Positions 60,360 to 64,000 of a stretch of DNA of 64,000 nucleotides are shown piece after piece. Numbering within the stretch: the first letter of the stretch is position 1; each line of letters opens with the position of its first letter. The stretch is from assembly GCA_036501535.1 (NCBI GenBank), contig DASYAE010000186.1, positions 26,197 through 90,196 of the forward strand, read 5' to 3'. The position numbers were made by a program, and so were the translations under genes. The notes beneath the pieces were generated by a model that ran no database searches, was not told the DNA's origin, and worked only from the letters and a program-made list of their open reading frames with translations. The stretch comes from DASYAE01 sp036501535 (GTDB lineage Bacteria; Actinomycetota; Actinomycetes; Streptomycetales; Catenulisporaceae).

Positions 60360-60710
60360 TCGCGCGAGCGGCGGCGGGGGGACGGCGATCACCATGCAGC
60401 AGGCCCTTGCCATGCAGTACCGCGGCACCCGGGACATCAGCGGCGCCGCCTCGACGTCCGCGGGCAGCCCGCCGAGACCCTCCTCGAAGGCGGTCAGCAG
60501 CCGCCGCTCGGCCTGCTGCCGCCAGACCGCGGTCAGCGACGGGGCCGGCCAGCGCACCGCCGCGGCCTCGCCGCCGGGCGGGATCCAGGCCAGCACCGGG
60601 ATCAGGACCGCGCGATAGTGCCGGGCCAGACCGACCGCGCTGCGCAGTGCCTGCAGGCTGTTCGGCGAACCGCTCACCCCGACCACGACCCGTCCCACGA
60701 TGTGCGACAC
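60360..60710 (-). pseudogene. Universal stress protein gene with internal deletion
   Basis: From GTG 60710 (GAGG eight bases upstream) the frame begins like a UspA domain: MSHIVGRVVVGVSGSPNSLQALRSAV...YRAVLIPVLAW (1-42), then the second helix WRQQAERRLLTAFEEGLGG and PADVEAAPLMSRVPR (to about 97). It then jumps to ARACCMVIAVPPPP, the end of a Usp domain. The central strand and the ATP-binding GxxG(S/T) region, about 45 residues, are missing. The frame stays open into nonsense sequence. A decayed gene is most likely. Confidence 0.5.
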
Positions 60711-60890
60711 GGCTGCCGCCTCCTCGAACTCACCGACGTCCTCGTACCCCGGGGCGCAGCGCTCCCGCGCGCCGCCCCGACCGCTTCACGAGACCACCCG
60801 GATGCCGCCGCAAGCCCCGCTCTCACGCCGAATCAACGGCGCCCGGCCGCGAACTAACGCGCCGCTCACCCGGGACCCGTGGCCGCAGCC

Positions 60891-62249
60891 TCACACCGCG
60901 GTCTCCAGCAGCGCGGCGTACTCCCGCTCGACGTCGGCGCGGTCGGACTGCTCGGCCACGGTGCCGTCCGACAGGCGTTTGATCATCTCGCCCTGTCGCA
61001 GCAACACCTTGCGGCGTTCCGGATCGGCCGCCGCCCGGCTGATCGCGGTCAGCGCGGCCAGCTGGCGGATCATCACCGCGGGCATGCCGGTCGCGGCCTG
61101 CCGCACCTTCTCGAAGGCCCGCTCGACCAGCCGGTCGTAGGAGATCGGCGCGGCGATCAGCCGGACCAGCCCGGCCGCGTCCCGGCACACCGGGTCCGGG
61201 TCCCAGCCGGCGGCGATCCGGCACAGGCTGTCGCCCAGCCAGTCGATGCAGGTCATCGCGGTGAATGTGTCGTTGACCGCGGGGGAGAGGGCGCGCAGCG
61301 CGATCTCGACCAACTGGTCCACCGCGAAGGCCACGTCCTGGGTCAGGGTCCGGTACGGTCCGGTGATGTGCACGCGGCTCAGCGTGCGCGCGACCGCGGG
61401 CGCCGCGGCGGCCGGCCAGACGGTGGCGAAGGACTGGCCCCGGGTCAGGAAGTGTCCGGGCCGGTGGTGCAGCTGGATCACCGCGTCGTGCCGCTCCGCC
61501 AGCCGCACCAGCATCGAGCGCCGGACGAACTGCAGGTAGCCGCTCGACGGGGCCGGCACCGCCCCGCCCTCCCGGGCGAGCTGGCGGCGTAGGAGCTCGG
61601 CCTCCGCCGAGAAGGCCGCGCGCCGCGGCGCGCCGCCCCCGCCGTTCCGCCCGATGCTGTTCCCGCCTCCCCGCCCGATCTCCGCGTCGACCGCGTCCGC
61701 CAGGTCCCGCGCGATCCCGGCGATCACCTGCGGCAGCTGGATCATCACGGCGATGTGGTGGATGAAGTAGATCAGGATCGCGACGTCGACCAGGGTCAGC
61801 CCGAGCGCCACGGTGATCGAGACGTGCGGGATGAAGTCGCCGTGCGGGCCCGGCCCGATCGCCACCAGGTCGAGCATCGCGTAGACGAACGTGGCCACGA
61901 AGGTGCCCAGGGTCCACTGGGTGCCCCGGTCCCGGATGAAGTTGCGCAGCATCCGCGGGCCGAACTGGGTGGAGGTCAGGGTCGGCGCCACCAGGATGAT
62001 CGAGAAGACCACGCCGACCACCGTGATCAGTGCCGCGGCCAGGGTGGTCAGGATCTCCCGGGCCGCGTCCGAGCTGCCGCTGATCACCCACGAGGGCAGC
62101 GTGCGCCCGGCGTCGTAAGCGGCCCGGTCGATCGCCAGAGTGACCATGAACAGGCCGACCGCCGCGATCACCTCGAAGGTCGGAACCAGCCAGAGGTTGG
62201 TGCGGGCGGCCTCGCGCAGCCACTGCGCCTCATGCTGTCTCGGGCTCAC
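60891..62249 (-). CDS. DUF2254 membrane protein
   Basis: A 452-residue protein. GTG 62249 follows GGGAG. Four helices in the first 170 residues (LWLVPTFEVIAAVGLFMV; ILTTLAAALITVVGVVFSIILVA; WTLGTFVATFVYAML; ITVALGLTLVDVAILIYFIH), with the DUF2254 signature APTLTSTQFGPRMLRNFIRD. The rest is cytoplasmic, with SPAVNDTFTAMTCIDWL, conserved in the family. Function unknown. It is divergent from the kdp genes, and a perfect palindrome lies between them. Confidence 0.85.
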   Translation of the reverse strand: MSPRQHEAQWLREAARTNLWLVPTFEVIAAVGLFMVTLAIDRAAYDAGRTLPSWVISGSSDAAREILTTLAAALITVVGVVFSIILVAPTLTSTQFGPRMLRNFIRDRGTQWTLGTFVATFVYAMLDLVAIGPGPHGDFIPHVSITVALGLTLVDVAILIYFIHHIAVMIQLPQVIAGIARDLADAVDAEIGRGGGNSIGRNGGGGAPRRAAFSAEAELLRRQLAREGGAVPAPSSGYLQFVRRSMLVRLAERHDAVIQLHHRPGHFLTRGQSFATVWPAAAAPAVARTLSRVHITGPYRTLTQDVAFAVDQLVEIALRALSPAVNDTFTAMTCIDWLGDSLCRIAAGWDPDPVCRDAAGLVRLIAAPISYDRLVERAFEKVRQAATGMPAVMIRQLAALTAISRAAADPERRKVLLRQGEMIKRLSDGTVAEQSDRADVEREYAALLETAV

Positions 62250-62344
62250 CGGGCTCCCTGGGCTTAGGCACGTCAGGTCGTTTTGCCGACCAGGCTTCCC
62301 GGCGCTCCGCCTCGATTCTAAGCCGTCAGTCAGACGTGGAGATC

Positions 62345-62364
62345 GCTCTAACGCGCGTTAGAGC
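62345..62364. promoter_or_regulatory. Perfect 20-bp palindrome upstream of kdp
   Basis: GCTCTAACGCGCGTTAGAGC is fully self-complementary. It lies 99 bases upstream of the first kdp small gene and 96 bases upstream of the divergent DUF2254 start. TAACG/CGTTA arms are typical of TetR-family operators. Confidence 0.65.
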
Positions 62365-62462
62365 CCCGTGAGCGAACCCGGAAAGTCGCCCATTCGGAGG
62401 TTCCATCGATGACGCGGGCCGCGCGGCGGCCGCGCACCCACCGCCTCCCGAAGGAGCCCGAA

Positions 62463-62552
62463 ATGGCCGACGTCGTCTACGTCGTGCTGACGATCGCGAC
62501 GTTCGCGGTGCTCGCCCTGGTCGTCAAGGGGGTCGAGCGCCTTGAGCGCTGA
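62463..62552 (+). CDS. Small single-helix peptide at the head of kdp
   Basis: A 29-residue membrane peptide, MADVVYVVLTIATFAVL followed by ALVVKGVERLER. GAAGGAG lies seven bases before ATG 62463. It overlaps the kdpF start by 11 bases. Similar short peptides ending in KGVE/RL stand before kdpF in other actinobacteria, as I recall; the role is unknown, perhaps an accessory to the Kdp complex. Confidence 0.7.
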   Translation: MADVVYVVLTIATFAVLALVVKGVERLER

Positions 62553-62631
62553 CAACATCATCGGCCTGATCGCCGCCATCCTGCTGACGGTCTACCTGAT
62601 CGTCGCGCTCGTGAAGCCGGAGAAGTTCTAG
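62542..62631 (+). CDS. kdpF: Kdp complex small subunit KdpF
   Basis: A 29-residue single-helix protein: SADNIIGLIAAILLTVYLIV then ALVKPEKF, the KdpF pattern. The start is TTG 62542, with AAGGGGG about nine bases upstream, inside the end of the preceding peptide gene. KdpF stabilises the KdpABC potassium pump in other bacteria. Confidence 0.85.
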   Translation: MSADNIIGLIAAILLTVYLIVALVKPEKF

Positions 62632-62633
62632 AC

Positions 62634-63043
62634 ATGTCCGTCGAAGCGGCCGGCTGGCTGCAAGCCGGCCTTCTCGTGCTCGCCCGAGCGCGCGCAACTC
62701 GATCCTCAACTCCGGGCCGCACGGCCTGTCGGAGGTCCTGTACGCGTTCACCTCGATGGCGAACAACAACGGATCGGCCTTCGCCGGCCTGAACGGGAAC
62801 ACCCAGTTCTACAACATCACCGGCGGCCTGGACATGCTCCTGGGCCGCTTCCTGCCGATGGTCTTCGTCGGGGCGCTGGCCGGCTCGCTGGCGAGGCAGA
62901 AGCACACCCCCGAGTCCTCCGGGACGCTGGCCACGCACAAGCCGCTGTTCATCATGATGCTGCTGGGCGTGGTGCTGATCGTCGTCGGCCTCACCTACTT
63001 CCCGGCCCTGGCGCTGGGACCGCTCGCCGAGGGACTGAAGTAG
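62634..63043 (+). pseudogene. kdpA: kdpA with large internal deletion
   Basis: The frame opens as KdpA (MSVEAAGWLQAGLLVLA), two bases behind kdpF, but after about 17 codons the sequence jumps, in another frame, to the KdpA C-terminus: NSILNSGPHGLSEVLYAFTS from about 62696, then NNNGSAFAGLNGN, LDMLLGRFLPMVFVGALAGSLA and the end, stop at 63043. KdpA is normally about 555 residues; roughly 420 are missing, including nearly all of the selectivity-filter loops. The original frame stops at about 62792. Downstream kdpB looks intact as far as seen. Natural deletion or an assembly collapse are both possible. Confidence 0.85.
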
Positions 63044-64000
63044 ATGTCCGCCACCACTCCCGAACTCGCCCCGCGCCAGCCCGCGCCGCCGCAGCAGCCG
63101 AAGGAGCCGACCGCGCACCGCGTCGGCGGGGGCCTGCTGGATCCCAGGATGCTGTGGACCTCGCTGCCGGACGCGCTGCGCAAGCTGGATCCCCGGGTGC
63201 AGCTGAAGAACCCGGTCATGTTCGTGGTCGAAGTCGGCTCCGTGCTGACCACGTACTCGGCCGTCGAGCACCCGTCGATCTTCGCCTGGACGATCACCGT
63301 GTGGCTGTGGCTGACGGTGCTGTTCGCCAACCTCGCCGAGGCCGTGGCCGAGGGCCGCGGCAAGGCCCAGGCGGCCACGCTGCGCAAGGCGAAGACCGAG
63401 ACCACCGCGCGGCGCATCGCCTCGTGGAGTCCCGGCGCCGACCACAGGGCCGGCGCGCGCGGGGCGGAGACGCAGATCTCTGCGACCGAGCTCAGGCTCG
63501 GCGACCACGTCGTCGTGACCGCCGGGCAGATCATCCCCGGCGACGGCGACGTGGTCGAGGGTGTCGCCTCGGTCGACGAGTCGGCGATCACCGGCGAGTC
63601 GGCGCCGGTGATCCGGGAGTCCGGCGGCGACCGCTCCGCGGTGACCGGCGGCACCAGGGTGCTGTCCGACGAGATCGTGGTGACGATCGCCACCAAGCCC
63701 GGTGAGACCTTCATCGACCGGATGATCGCCCTCGTCGAGGGCGCGGCGCGGCAGAAGACCCCGAACGAGCTGGCGCTCAACGTGCTGTTGGCCTCGCTGA
63801 CCGTGGTCTTCCTGCTGGCCGTGGTCACTCTGCAGCCCTTCGCGTTCTACTCCGGCGCTCCGCAGTCCCTGGTGATCCTGGTCGCGCTCGTCGTGGCGCT
63901 GATCCCGACCACGATCGGGGCGCTGCTCTCGGCGATCGGCATCGCGGGCATGGACCGGCTGGTGCAGCGCAACGTGCTGGCCATGTCCGGCCGCGCGGTC
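63044..64000 (+). CDS. kdpB: Potassium-transporting ATPase KdpB (cut by window end)
   Basis: The first 319 residues of the P-type ATPase subunit of the Kdp potassium pump. A Pro/Gln-rich tail (1-30) precedes the KdpB start (LLDPRMLWTSLPDALRKLDPR). Visible features are NPVMFVVEVGSVLTT, actuator motif SAITGESAPV, RMIALVEGAARQKTPNE and the helix LIPTTIGALLSAIG. The phosphorylation motif DKTGT would come just beyond the window. ATG 63044 directly follows the kdpA stop. No frameshift is seen in this part. Confidence 0.92.
   Translation, partial: MSATTPELAPRQPAPPQQPKEPTAHRVGGGLLDPRMLWTSLPDALRKLDPRVQLKNPVMFVVEVGSVLTTYSAVEHPSIFAWTITVWLWLTVLFANLAEAVAEGRGKAQAATLRKAKTETTARRIASWSPGADHRAGARGAETQISATELRLGDHVVVTAGQIIPGDGDVVEGVASVDESAITGESAPVIRESGGDRSAVTGGTRVLSDEIVVTIATKPGETFIDRMIALVEGAARQKTPNELALNVLLASLTVVFLLAVVTLQPFAFYSGAPQSLVILVALVVALIPTTIGALLSAIGIAGMDRLVQRNVLAMSGRAV

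Noticed and set aside
62365..62462. c-di-AMP riboswitch in front of kdp
   Set aside because: Fewer than 100 bases are available, and the conserved core pattern is not visible.

Overview
The window is high-GC DNA (third codon positions almost all G/C) from a filamentous actinobacterium. The evidence is a complete conservon (sensor, roadblock, DUF742 and GTPase genes), a WhiB-family regulator, a large XRE/TPR regulator, DUF1707 and deazaflavin-dependent oxidoreductase genes, and many secreted glycoside hydrolases carrying CBM13, CBM35-like and CBM20-like modules. The gene style suggests Catenulispora/Actinospica rather than Streptomyces, but that is a guess. No rRNA, tRNA, CRISPR array, IS element or prophage was seen.

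Layout. 0.3-10.9 kb: a phosphate-type (Pst) ABC transporter locus with three exported binding-type proteins, two permeases, one ATPase and a sortase-fold protein that has lost its catalytic residues; strong hairpins separate the first three genes. 11.0-16.6 kb: divergent GH27 alpha-galactosidase and GH59 galactosidase genes. 16.7-30.3 kb: mostly single genes (fatty-acid hydroxylase, DUF1707, PHB-depolymerase-type esterase, FAD oxidase, SDR, APH-like kinase, lipoprotein, DDN-type enzyme, LtrA, Hsp20 with a HAIR operator, an alternative L36, RecQ, PAP2 phosphatase). 30.7-35.2 kb: conservon cvnABCD. 35.2-38.0 kb: an apparently structured leader, an S53 protease and RNase Z. 38.0-44.2 kb: an EccE-like protein, a LysM-BTAD membrane protein and a MinD-like ATPase. 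44.2-50.5 kb: NmrA-like/MarR pair, a NUDIX fragment, EamA exporter, a NarL-type two-component system and WhiB. 50.9-58.1 kb: XRE/TPR regulator and a starch cluster (GH15 glucoamylase and GH13 amylase sharing a duplicated starch-binding cassette). 58.5-64.0 kb: a membrane protein, a decayed USP gene, a DUF2254 protein and the start of a kdp operon whose kdpA has lost most of its coding sequence.

How the parts fit together. Most of the window concerns nutrient capture at the cell surface: phosphate-type uptake, galactoside, starch and polyester degradation, and potassium uptake. Regulators and signalling genes lie between these. Several perfect palindromes (22483-22500, 46863-46884, 62345-62364) mark operators whose regulators are mostly not encoded next to them.

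The items most worth a second look are the dead sortase inside the Pst-type locus, a tiling four-helix RNA fold upstream of the S53 protease (35260-35363), the kdpA deletion, a T-tract hairpin in the conservon leader, and the orphan palindromes. All calls come from reading the sequence; no database search was possible.
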